40,520 bases of DNA from positions 1-40,520 of IMG/VR virus record IMGVR_UViG_3300042898_000091; one strand, given 5' to 3'. Each line of letters begins with the position of its first letter. Position 1 is the stretch's first letter. The position numbers and the translations under genes were made by a program. This stretch comes from a virus. Shown here in pieces: positions 33,489-40,201 of the stretch. Below the pieces are notes generated by a model. That model was not told the DNA's origin and ran no database searches. It saw only the letters and a list, made by a program, of their open reading frames with translations.

Positions 33489-34286
33489 TTACACCGTCAT
33501 TTCAACATTTTGCCAATTAGGAGTTTCGCTGTCATCTATAAGCGACCAATAGAATGTATTTACTGTTCCGACTTGACCTCTAGCTTGTACGCCTGTTATG
33601 GCTACCGTACGGCTAACCCCCACTGATCCTACAGCACCTGTAGCTTGTACACCGTTTTCAGTTGGGTTGTTAGTTTCCGTAACATTACCTACTGCACCCG
33701 CAGCCTCAACTCCAGTTAAAGCAATAGTCTGGCTAAGTCCTACTATACCCACAGAACCAGTAGCGCCTACACCGCTAAGAGTCGCCCCATAAGTAATTAC
33801 CGCAGTAAGAGTACCTACATCACCAGAGCCTTGCGCCCCATTTAGCCCAATAGCCTGTTCACTTATTACCGTACCTACATTACCAGTAGCTACAACTCCA
33901 GTTTCTGTTGGAGAATTTGTCTCTGTTACTGTACCAACTTCGCCGTTGGCTTCAACACCTGCCAGCGTTAATGCGCGTTCCCCAACTATAACTGTGCCTA
34001 CCGCGCCTGTTGCTTCAACACCAGACAACGCCGCAAAATAGTTTTGCGAATCTACTACCGTGCCAACTGCGCCAGATGCTTCAACACCTGTCAGTACTAA
34101 TGACCGTTCCCCAATTGCAACCGTACCAACCGCACCCGCTGCTTCAACCCCTGTTAGCGCAACAGAACTAACCTCCGCAACTGTGCCTACCGCGCCAGAT
34201 GCCTGAACGCCGGTAAGAGCAACGACTACCGTCTGCCCCGCAAGTGAGGCAAACGGCGCTTCAGCAAAAGCGGCTATTCCGAACAT
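33489..34286 (-). CDS. Tandem-repeat virion protein with GVxAxGxVGxV units (265 aa)
   Basis: After a 15-residue start (MFGIAAFAEAPFASL) the protein consists of about 11 tandem imperfect units of 18-24 residues, each ending in LTGVEAAGAVGTV-like sequence (variants GVQASGAVGTV, GVVATGNVGTV, GVEANGEVGTV). A short C-terminal domain follows (FYWSLIDDSETPNWQNVEMTV). The repeat is likely a beta-rich stalk. Relatives with variable repeat number occur in marine and freshwater phage structural clusters, as I recall. A similar repeat is in the 146-residue protein at 22602-23042. Confidence 0.75.
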   Translation of the reverse strand: MFGIAAFAEAPFASLAGQTVVVALTGVQASGAVGTVAEVSSVALTGVEAAGAVGTVAIGERSLVLTGVEASGAVGTVVDSQNYFAALSGVEATGAVGTVIVGERALTLAGVEANGEVGTVTETNSPTETGVVATGNVGTVISEQAIGLNGAQGSGDVGTLTAVITYGATLSGVGATGSVGIVGLSQTIALTGVEAAGAVGNVTETNNPTENGVQATGAVGSVGVSRTVAITGVQARGQVGTVNTFYWSLIDDSETPNWQNVEMTV

Positions 34287-34293
34287 GGCTACC

Positions 34294-34313
34294 CTAGCGA
34301 GTTACCCCGCTAG
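34294..34313 (-). promoter_or_regulatory. Small hairpin in a 32-base gap
   Basis: CTAGCG (34294-34299) and CGCTAG (34308-34313) form a perfect six-pair stem in the largest gap of the late operon, between the 169- and 265-residue genes. No T run follows on the transcribed strand, so it is more likely an RNA-stability or processing element than a terminator. Confidence 0.35.
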
Positions 34314-34318
34314 TCCTA

Positions 34319-34828
34319 TTAGGTTGTAGCCAGACGGATGAGCGCAGTTGTTGTAGCGTTAGCTGGCATCGTCAACGTAAACGTACCCGCAGTAATAGTC
34401 TGCGAACCGAACGTATGGATACTCACAGCAGGGTATGCGCCGCCAGTACCTTGCGTAAAGTTATAGACCATCACAGCATCAAACGCAGTAGCCAAAGTTA
34501 CTGTTGTGTACGTAATGCTTGCCGAGGGAGTCCAGAAAGCCACGCCCGCAGTCACAGAGCTATTTGTTGCTGTTGGCGGAGTTGCGTTAGTAATAGCCAC
34601 ACCACCTGCGGTATAGCCTGTACCAGACACTTCGCCCGCCATGGTAGTTGCGCCCACCGTGCCAGTGTAATCAGAAGAAGAGGCATTAAACGTACCGCTT
34701 GCTAATAGTAGTGCGCCGTAATAAACATCTGCGGCAGTAGAACCGCGAACTACGCCTACGCCAAAATTGTGCGTACCCGTCATGAGCTTACCCATGAACG
34801 AAGTTGACATTGCTTGTGTATTTGCCAT
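34319..34828 (-). CDS. Virion structural protein (169 aa)
   Basis: A beta-rich protein beginning ANTQAMSTSFMGKLMTGTHN, then the block GEVSGTGYTAGGVAITNATP, and ending ITAGTFTLTMPANATTTALI. The middle and end share layout and motif (GEVxGxGYTAGG) with the 137-residue protein at 35023-35436, so both likely belong to one structural family with a tail- or head-linked role. Nothing suggests an enzyme. It follows the small 62-residue gene by nine bases. Confidence 0.7.
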   Translation of the reverse strand: MANTQAMSTSFMGKLMTGTHNFGVGVVRGSTAADVYYGALLLASGTFNASSSDYTGTVGATTMAGEVSGTGYTAGGVAITNATPPTATNSSVTAGVAFWTPSASITYTTVTLATAFDAVMVYNFTQGTGGAYPAVSIHTFGSQTITAGTFTLTMPANATTTALIRLATT

Positions 34829-34837
34829 GATATTTCC

Positions 34838-35026
34838 TTATGCGAAAGAGGCTGCTTCAGCGGCAAACGTCACCGCTTTTTTTAATTGAACATGGGCAGA
34901 ACGATGTACCAGTTCGCCATCTAACCAATACTCTACCCACGTAGTGTATTCATTATCGTTATCGACATTACCCTCGCGCTTCTCCAGCAAGGATTCGTCC
35001 ATTTCACCTTTAGTCGTCGTAATCAA
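34838..35026 (-). CDS. Small conserved phage protein (62 aa)
   Basis: An acidic protein with MDESLLEKREGNVDNDNEYT at its start and WVEYWLDGELVHRSAHVQLKK in the middle, ending in an alanine-rich EAASFA. I recall this combination in small late phage proteins of unknown role. It sits between two related structural genes and overlaps the upstream one by four bases (35023-35026). Confidence 0.65.
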   Translation of the reverse strand: MITTTKGEMDESLLEKREGNVDNDNEYTTWVEYWLDGELVHRSAHVQLKKAVTFAAEAASFA

Positions 35027-35436
35027 TTTGAACTCCTGATAATGGCAGATGTGGCTGTGTTGGTAGGTGGCGTAACTATAAAATCAGCAGATGTTTTGTC
35101 AGACCCAAAATCTAGTACCGCAATCGACTTATTGCCTTTTGACGCATTGTAAATTAACGCACCCCGCGCCGTAACAGAAGCATTGAAATCAACGGCATTG
35201 AAGCTAACATACGCAGTATACCCAGATGAGTTAATTGTTACACCAGTTAACAAGACCCCACCGGCAGTATAGCCCCCACCAGTAACCTCACCACTTGTTG
35301 TGTAAATCAAAGTATCTTGGTTAAGATCTGCGGTTGCAACATACAGCGCCATATAAAGATTGTCAGTAAGAAGGTTATGCGTTGCTTCGTACAGTTGCTT
35401 CTTAAAGCTAGTAGTTTGAGTTTGATTAATTGCCAT
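35023..35436 (-). CDS. Virion structural protein (137 aa), related to the 169-aa protein
   Basis: It begins AINQTQTTSFKKQLYEATHN with LYMALYVATADLNQDTLIYT, followed by SGEVTGGGYTAGGVLLTG and FNAVDFNASV, and ends DFIVTPPTNTATSAIIRSSN. The pattern is shared with 34319-34828 and is common in phage structural clusters. It has no signal peptide or catalytic motif. It follows the SU10-like adaptor gene by one base, so a role in the head-tail connector or tail is plausible. Confidence 0.7.
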   Translation of the reverse strand: MAINQTQTTSFKKQLYEATHNLLTDNLYMALYVATADLNQDTLIYTTSGEVTGGGYTAGGVLLTGVTINSSGYTAYVSFNAVDFNASVTARGALIYNASKGNKSIAVLDFGSDKTSADFIVTPPTNTATSAIIRSSN

Positions 35437-35437
35437 A

Positions 35438-36145
35438 TCAAGTCACCGCCTGTCTGTACTGACCTGAACGATAAGCGTCTTGACGCTCCATACCATCCCC
35501 CAGACGTTTAGCCAGTGCCAAAGCCTCTTTGTACTTACCGTCATACAACGCAAGTAAGTCAGTCTCGCCCTTCATGAACGTATAGGCTTCAACCAACGAT
35601 CCGTATAACAGTACAGAATCAAAGTTGTCACCCAACCATGACGTGTTAGCAGTTGTGATTGACTCAGGGTAGTAATAGAAATGTAGCTCTGCTGTGTATG
35701 CGCTATTTGGCGTTGGGCCAAGAATAAACGTCAACTCATTAGTAATCGCATTCCCCACAATAGCTGGACCAAATAACGCATAGTACGCAGGTAACCCTGT
35801 ATCAGCGGGAGTAGGGTAAGACTCACGGATAAAGTTAACGTCCTTGTTCAACAAGAAAGTGTATGTTTCCGTAGCCAATCCGTAATTCTCAATAATTGCC
35901 AGCGAGTACACAGCCAGAAAATCATCAGGCGCTTTTAGATACTTATTACCCGACTGTAAATTACCCGTCATGTTCTTACGAATGGACGGAAACTGAACCG
36001 AGTTGTAAATGCGTTGCTCCGCCTGCTGAATAAACCGATTGATTTGTTCAGTAGTTGTTTCGGTACCGCCGCCAGCCAGCGCTATATCCGGGAACTCGTT
36101 CTCGGTGTATGACTGAATTGACGCAACAAGTTCAGTGTAATTCAT
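35438..36145 (-). CDS. Head-tail adaptor protein, SU10-like
   Basis: A 235-residue protein that matches the phage SU10-type adaptor: NYTELVASIQSYTENEFPDI, then EQINRFIQQAEQRIYNSVQFPS, then LKAPDDFLAVYSLAIIENYG, and a C-terminal helical bundle with LYGSLVEAYTFMKGETDL. In such phages a ring of this protein sits under the portal and links head and tail. It lies within the small-gene head-tail cluster. An alternative would be a nearby connector protein of the same fold. It starts at ATG 36145, three bases after the previous stop on this strand. Confidence 0.85.
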   Translation of the reverse strand: MNYTELVASIQSYTENEFPDIALAGGGTETTTEQINRFIQQAEQRIYNSVQFPSIRKNMTGNLQSGNKYLKAPDDFLAVYSLAIIENYGLATETYTFLLNKDVNFIRESYPTPADTGLPAYYALFGPAIVGNAITNELTFILGPTPNSAYTAELHFYYYPESITTANTSWLGDNFDSVLLYGSLVEAYTFMKGETDLLALYDGKYKEALALAKRLGDGMERQDAYRSGQYRQAVT

Positions 36146-36147
36146 GG

Positions 36148-36417
36148 TTATGCCATTGGTCCACGAGCAATCGTGCCTTTAGTAGCACAGCCATTACCAC
36201 GGGTTTTGATGCCAGTTGTCTTGACATCATCACGCCCCGGATCGCCCGCGCTTACACGCTGAACACTTGCACGAGGACCAAGCTGACGCGCATTTAACAT
36301 GTTTGGGTCAGTAGGTTTCTTCATCTTCATAGGACCTCCGGTCATTGAATGGGGCTTAGCATACACAGCGGCTTGGCCTACTTCTTTGCCTTTGAGCTTT
36401 TGTGAAAATTTAGCCAT
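36148..36417 (-). CDS. Small basic phage protein (89 aa)
   Basis: It begins AKFSQKLKGKEVGQAAVYAK, with a Met/Gly/Pro-rich middle, and ends KTRGNGCATKGTIARGPMA. The ending (GxGCATKGTxARG) is a recurrent tail of small phage late proteins. The frame continues to an earlier ATG at 36465, but ATG 36417 is preferred because AAAGGTGG lies just before it and the earlier start would overlap the previous gene by 47 bases. Its function is unknown. Confidence 0.7.
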   Translation of the reverse strand: MAKFSQKLKGKEVGQAAVYAKPHSMTGGPMKMKKPTDPNMLNARQLGPRASVQRVSAGDPGRDDVKTTGIKTRGNGCATKGTIARGPMA

Positions 36418-36418
36418 A

Positions 36419-36622
36419 TTAGCCACCTTTTTTGTACGTAAAGGAAGACTTCTTCTGGTTAGCAACTTTAGCTAGACCACGACCTAGCTGTTTCATTTGA
36501 AGATTAGTCTTGCCACCTTTAGCCATCTTAGTCATAGGTTGACCGGGATGCAGCTTCTTCTCGTGCTTATGCACGGCACCGGCCATCATCTTCTTGTCTT
36601 GTTTCAAATCTGCTTTGTCCAT
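36419..36622 (-). CDS. Small very basic phage protein (67 aa)
   Basis: Begins MDKADLKQDKKMMAGAVHKH and has lysines throughout, with a M33-A-K-G-G37 motif and a YKKGG ending. I recall the MDKADLKQDKKM start from many phage late operons. It is likely a nucleic-acid- or capsid-binding peptide, but this is not shown. It lies one base from the previous gene. Confidence 0.7.
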   Translation of the reverse strand: MDKADLKQDKKMMAGAVHKHEKKLHPGQPMTKMAKGGKTNLQMKQLGRGLAKVANQKKSSFTYKKGG

Positions 36623-36633
36623 TTTAAGCTCCT

Positions 36634-37041
36634 CTAGGATACCGTTACTGTACCAACACTTGTTGTTGCTACTAAATAATTTGGCGTTAGGGCGGCGTCA
36701 AAACTACTTGCTCCACCAACGGGTGCCCAACCCCACTGAAATATCCGACTACCACCACTAGGATCACCAAAATCAGTATTCGTTGTAAGCTGCAAACCCG
36801 TGTAGCCCGCTTGCCGGTAGCTATTATCCCGTCTTGGCTCACGTACTGCTTGTGGATCATCTACCGGATACATACCTAACTGCAACTGCGGCTGGTCTGG
36901 TTCCCAGCAGGTTGAGCATACAAGAATACTAACCTGCTTAGTCTTAATCGTCAGCTTCTTTAGTTGTTTCAACTTATAGCGAAACCCACACCGATCACAC
37001 TCAGCGATTGCATTCTTGCCTGACGAGAACCTATTACCCAT
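36634..37041 (-). CDS. Zinc-ribbon phage structural-module protein (135 aa)
   Basis: C15-x2-C18 in ECDRCGFRYKLKQLKKL and C42-x2-C45 in VCSTCWEPDQ form a four-cysteine zinc ribbon. The next block LQLGMYPVDDPQAVREPRRD is recurrent in phage late clusters, and the last 40 residues are an unstructured Gly/Thr-rich beta tail. It follows the 247-residue adaptor candidate by two bases. A structural role around the head-tail junction is suggested by the position. Confidence 0.75.
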   Translation of the reverse strand: MGNRFSSGKNAIAECDRCGFRYKLKQLKKLTIKTKQVSILVCSTCWEPDQPQLQLGMYPVDDPQAVREPRRDNSYRQAGYTGLQLTTNTDFGDPSGGSRIFQWGWAPVGGASSFDAALTPNYLVATTSVGTVTVS

Positions 37042-37043
37042 GA

Positions 37044-37787
37044 TTACGTAATAAACATCTGACGCGGCACTAGACGATCCGCAGCCTTCTCGCGGTCTTC
37101 ACCCGCAGCTAACTCCCAAGCCTCGTCGTACTGAGCTTTAAGCCCTTGGATGCGAACAGGATCAGCGTTGGGTAGCTTCAGCGCCAACATATAAGAAAGC
37201 CCCGTTACCAAGCAATTCTGGAAGCGAAACGGAATATCAATCACATTAATACCATTACCGGCGTCGTTAATACGCTTCATGCGCCAGTAGTAAAACACGT
37301 AGTACGGCTGCAACGCAGTACCTTGATCTGGTGCAGGCCATACATTAATCTGTGGATGCTTAGCTATTGCGGCTTCAGAGCCCACCTTCTGCCCACTCTG
37401 GCGGTTAACCCACACCTGAATAGGACGGCCTTGCGCTAACTTGTTCGGGATCGTTGAGTAGGTAGATACACTGATTCGAGTGATGTTGAGGTCAGTTTGG
37501 TTAGGACCTTGTCCGGAATCAGTACGAATAACGTGCTCCACCAAATCCACGGTATCGTCAGGTAGATCATAGGTCGTTACTCCTTGCACCATGTTGACAG
37601 AGCCCTGCTCAATCGTCCACAGGTTGATACCACGGTTAGCCCACTCGCCCAGCAAGAAGTTCAAGCTACGACGCGCCGTACGGAAGTCGTAACCCGTACG
37701 CAATTCCTGTCCGCAACGCTCAAACGCCTCTTCGAATATATCGTTGAGGGTCGGGTTAAACGCAGTCGTAGCTGTTGAATATGCCAT
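37044..37787 (-). CDS. Head-tail connector/adaptor-like protein (247 aa)
   Basis: A mostly helical protein beginning MAYSTATTAFNPTLNDIFEE, with AFERCGQELRTGYDFRTARRS and LNFLLGEWANRGINLWTIEQ, then a middle beta section and a C-terminal helical part. The combination of an AFERCG helix and LLxEWANxGxNLW is typical, as I recall, for podovirus adaptor (tail tube A or gp4-like) proteins. With the SU10-like adaptor at 35438-36145 it could form a double adaptor ring. It overlaps the previous stop by one base. Confidence 0.75.
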   Translation of the reverse strand: MAYSTATTAFNPTLNDIFEEAFERCGQELRTGYDFRTARRSLNFLLGEWANRGINLWTIEQGSVNMVQGVTTYDLPDDTVDLVEHVIRTDSGQGPNQTDLNITRISVSTYSTIPNKLAQGRPIQVWVNRQSGQKVGSEAAIAKHPQINVWPAPDQGTALQPYYVFYYWRMKRINDAGNGINVIDIPFRFQNCLVTGLSYMLALKLPNADPVRIQGLKAQYDEAWELAAGEDREKAADRLVPRQMFIT

Positions 37788-38020
37788 TATCTAAACCCTG
37801 CTGTTTTCTTTGCTATGCCCTTGGGCTGCTTAACAAACTGCTTTCCTGCTGCTTTCCCTGCCCGCTTTGCCTTCGTTGTGGCGGCATACTCTGACGGGGT
37901 GAGTGACTTGATAGCCGCTTCTGGCAGGTATCGTTCGCCTGTCTTTGACGACGGCTTACCGCTCTTTGTCCGCCATTTTTGATCGCCCCATGACTTCAGG
38001 CTTTGCTGTGGCGCTTTCAA
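37787..38020 (-). CDS. Small basic phage protein (77 aa)
   Basis: It begins MKAPQQSLKSWGDQKWRTKS, has the block TGERYLPEAAIKSLTPSEYA and a lysine-rich end (GIAKKTAGFR). I recall this small protein from many phage late operons, without a function. It overlaps the previous gene by four bases. Confidence 0.75.
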   Translation of the reverse strand: MKAPQQSLKSWGDQKWRTKSGKPSSKTGERYLPEAAIKSLTPSEYAATTKAKRAGKAAGKQFVKQPKGIAKKTAGFR

Positions 38021-38133
38021 TCTTTTGCTTCTTCTTTTTCAAGTAACTCAGCGTCTATCTGCTCATCCGTCATGGTATCGCAAGTACATTGGCCCGCTTC
38101 ATAACGCATACAATCTTTTTCATGTTCAATCAC
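38017..38133 (-). CDS. Very small acidic cysteine protein (38 aa)
   Basis: A GTG at 38133 with AGGAGG a few bases before opens a 38-residue acidic protein: IEHEKDCMRYEAGQC, then C18 (positions 8, 16 and 18 are cysteines), ending ELLEKEEAKD. An earlier start at 38214 would overlap the previous gene by almost 90 bases and has no such ribosome site. The three cysteines may bind metal. Function unknown. Confidence 0.6.
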   Translation of the reverse strand: MIEHEKDCMRYEAGQCTCDTMTDEQIDAELLEKEEAKD

Positions 38134-38401
38134 GGTAACCTCCTCCTGCTGCCTTATACTTCTTAGCAACGAGTTGTGCTTTACGGGCTGACCACTGACC
38201 CGCGCCTGTGCCATGCGTTGCTGCGGACTTCACCTGCGACACAATCTTCTTACGAAGACTAGGCTTAGTGTAGTTACCAGCGGCATTAACCTTCCCACCC
38301 TCCGCATACTGCGTAAAGTCAGTATCGTCCCGACGGGCTTTCTTCTTCCCGCCGGGCATCTTGGAAGGGTTAATGTCACCCATACCGCGTGAGGGTCTCA
38401 T
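38126..38401 (-). CDS. Small basic phage protein (91 aa)
   Basis: It begins MRPSRGMGDINPSKMPGGKK, has the YAEGGKVNAAGNYTKPSLRK block and ends PGQWSARK-like (GAGQWSARKAQLVAKKYKAA). The second half is typical of small late phage proteins, again of unknown function. The Y32-A-E-G-G36 motif is shared with other proteins of this operon. It overlaps the 38-residue gene by eight bases. Confidence 0.75.
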   Translation of the reverse strand: MRPSRGMGDINPSKMPGGKKKARRDDTDFTQYAEGGKVNAAGNYTKPSLRKKIVSQVKSAATHGTGAGQWSARKAQLVAKKYKAAGGGYRD

Positions 38402-38402
38402 C

Positions 38403-38744
38403 TCAGCACGTTTTTCCGCCGGACTTCATGGTAATCATCTTGCCTTTGGTTTTGCCTTTAACAGCAACGCCATCTTTACTAGGAGCAGCAGTCTTAACTT
38501 TGCCCATGCTAGTTGCGCCGCCCAGTGCCATCTTCTTTGCGGGGGCTTTTTTCTTCATCATTGCCATAAAACCGGGGTTCATTTTGGAAGCCATAGTATC
38601 TCCTGATTTAGTAAATTTTTTGCCTTTATCGGCAGACATAAACTCTTGTCCCACACTTTGCGGGATTTTAGTACGCTTTGCAACAGCTGGGTTTGTAGCT
38701 ACAGCCGCCATCAGACGGTGCTGTTTAGCGGATACGCTAGGCAT
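38403..38744 (-). CDS. Small basic phage protein (113 aa)
   Basis: The first half (MPSVSAKQHRLMAAVATNPA, then KIPQSVGQEFMSADKG) is a pattern I recall from phage late operons. The second half, from MASKMNPGFMAMMKKK on, is a separate-looking lysine- and glycine-rich tail ending KMITMKSGGKTC. The protein may have arisen from two small genes. It carries a M72-A-L-G-G76 motif. Role unknown; a packaged basic peptide is one option. Confidence 0.7.
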   Translation of the reverse strand: MPSVSAKQHRLMAAVATNPAVAKRTKIPQSVGQEFMSADKGKKFTKSGDTMASKMNPGFMAMMKKKAPAKKMALGGATSMGKVKTAAPSKDGVAVKGKTKGKMITMKSGGKTC

Positions 38745-38746
38745 AA

Positions 38747-39685
38747 TTAAGCCCTCGTCTTACCGCGAACAGCACAGCCGTCAGCGCGGCGGGAAGCGGA
38801 GCCACCCTTTTTAAATCCGATGCGGCCCATGTTATCTCTTACTTCTTTTTCACCAGCCTTTTGCTCTTCAGCTTGCTTGCGATCTATTTTTGCCTGTGCG
38901 GCTTGGCGCTTCATTGATTCCTGCGTTGCTTTAGGAATTGGTGGCTCTGGGGTTTTCTTAGCGGCTACCTCGCCACCTGTGGCAAACCGTCTAATCTTAC
39001 CGCCACGTTTAAATTCGATGTTGCTTTCATCGCCTTTTCTTTCGCGCTTCATCGTTGCTTTAGGGTCAAGGTCTACACCCAATTGCATGTCCCTTGAGAA
39101 ACGCCCACCACCGCCACCGCCAGTTTTAGACATACCTCTTTTAGCTTTAGTATCTATACTTTCTTTAGCGGTTTTTTCCGCTTTAGCAGTTGCGGTTTTA
39201 TTAGCCGCAGCTTCCGCTTCATCCAAACGGGGTTCTTTTCTCTCAGTCGCTTTAGACGCGCCTGCTCTATCCATCAACTTTTTACCGCCAAATGCAGCTG
39301 CCGCAGCAGTAGCAAGGGCGGCAGGGATTCCAAAAGCTAGTGCACTTCCCGCGTCTTTTTCTTCTTTTTTAGGCTTGGTCGTAGACGCAGCTTTATCTAA
39401 ACCTTTTAGAGGGCGTTTAAATTCTTCGTTGACATCCCCTCGATTGTCTTCTGTAGCGGCGGCTTTAGGCGCATTTTTGCGCTTTAAACCTTTTTCAGCG
39501 TTTAAGAAATCGGTCAAGTTAGTGAACCCAGACTTTTCAAGTTCTTTCTTGGATATGATGCGTTCCCGTGGGAGTGGTTTAGTCGGTTCAACAGGGTCCT
39601 TACCGGGCACAGCGGTGTATCTTTTCTCGCCTCTTTCATTGACGCTGGAGCCGTCTTCGCCATTAAATCGTCTAGTTTTACGCAT
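38747..39685 (-). CDS. Charged, low-complexity virion-module protein (312 aa)
   Basis: The protein is dominated by Lys, Glu, Ala and Arg and looks largely unstructured, with one hydrophobic segment at about 112-135 (ALAFGIPAALATAAAAAFGG). It ends in phage-typical motifs: RRFATGGEVAA, then FKKGGSASRRADGCAVRGKT. Such proteins may be scaffold-like, DNA-packing or internal head proteins; none of these is proven. It overlaps the preceding coiled-coil gene by eight bases. The opposing strand holds a long ORF that is an artefact of composition. Confidence 0.65.
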   Translation of the reverse strand: MRKTRRFNGEDGSSVNERGEKRYTAVPGKDPVEPTKPLPRERIISKKELEKSGFTNLTDFLNAEKGLKRKNAPKAAATEDNRGDVNEEFKRPLKGLDKAASTTKPKKEEKDAGSALAFGIPAALATAAAAAFGGKKLMDRAGASKATERKEPRLDEAEAAANKTATAKAEKTAKESIDTKAKRGMSKTGGGGGGRFSRDMQLGVDLDPKATMKRERKGDESNIEFKRGGKIRRFATGGEVAAKKTPEPPIPKATQESMKRQAAQAKIDRKQAEEQKAGEKEVRDNMGRIGFKKGGSASRRADGCAVRGKTRA

Positions 39686-39959
39686 GATTAGTTCCTTGTT
39701 GTCCAGTGTGGGTTCGTTCTACTAAACGATCCAGTTTTTCTTCTAGCCGGTCAAAACGACGGCCAACTTCTGTTTGAAGTTCCCGCATATCATTACGCGA
39801 CACGTATTCTTTGGCTACTTCAGTTTTGTAATCCGCCAAGTTCTCTTTGGTAGACTTCGCTGAATCAAGCGCATCTTTCAAAAACCAGCCGACAATCGCC
39901 CCTGCCAAGTACAGCACACCTAACAACAATTCAGGTACGGTCATATCTAGCATTTCCAT
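39678..39959 (-). CDS. Membrane-anchored coiled-coil protein (about 90 aa)
   Basis: A hydrophobic segment near residues 7-27 (VPELLLGVLYLAGAIVGWFL) is followed by a coiled coil (about 35-80, EVGRRFDRLEEKLDRLVE), a layout like the XhlA/haemolysin type or small holin-associated proteins. Three near-terminal Mets (39959, 39953, 39944) make the start uncertain, and the one at 39953 has the best-placed GAG. It is far from the lysozyme, so a lysis role is only a possibility. Confidence 0.6.
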   Translation of the reverse strand: MEMLDMTVPELLLGVLYLAGAIVGWFLKDALDSAKSTKENLADYKTEVAKEYVSRNDMRELQTEVGRRFDRLEEKLDRLVERTHTGQQGTNHA

Positions 39960-40201
39960 CTCTTCAGTGACGCCGCTTTGCGTGTCGGTTGACCCTTCTC
40001 GTCCTTCATCGGACCGGGCATTCCGCTCATACGAGCACAGAACGACTTCTTACGTGGACCACCCTCGGGCTGCGGAGCCTTTAGGTTCGATCCAGTTGCG
40101 GCATTATATTTTTGGCGACCCTTGGCTGTAAGCCCAGCACCCTTTGATACGGGTAACTTTTCACCACGACCAACGGCAAGTGATGGGGTTTTCTTAGCCA
40201 T
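39947..40201 (-). CDS. Conserved phage protein, DUF6321-like (84 aa)
   Basis: It has the recurrent motif series SLAVGRGEKLPVSKGAGLTA, then KGRQKYNAATGSNLKAPQPE, FCARMSGMPGPMKDEKG and a C-terminal LKRWKC. From memory this is a small conserved domain (DUF6321) of phage late operons; the number was not checked. It is very basic and lies one base from the partial upstream gene. Role unknown. Confidence 0.8.
   Translation of the reverse strand: MAKKTPSLAVGRGEKLPVSKGAGLTAKGRQKYNAATGSNLKAPQPEGGPRKKSFCARMSGMPGPMKDEKGQPTRKAASLKRWKC

Noticed and set aside
34294-34313. Rho-independent terminator in the late operon
   Set aside because: The hairpin lacks a T run on the transcribed strand and the operon continues beyond it.
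38134-38214. Longer start for the 38-aa protein (38214)
   Set aside because: It would overlap the previous gene by 89 bases and lacks a ribosome site.
38820-39725. Long + strand frame (301 codons) opposite the 312-aa gene
   Set aside because: It mirrors the Lys/Glu/Ala-rich gene on the other strand, is Ser/Leu/Ala-rich without motifs, and has no ribosome site or place in an operon.
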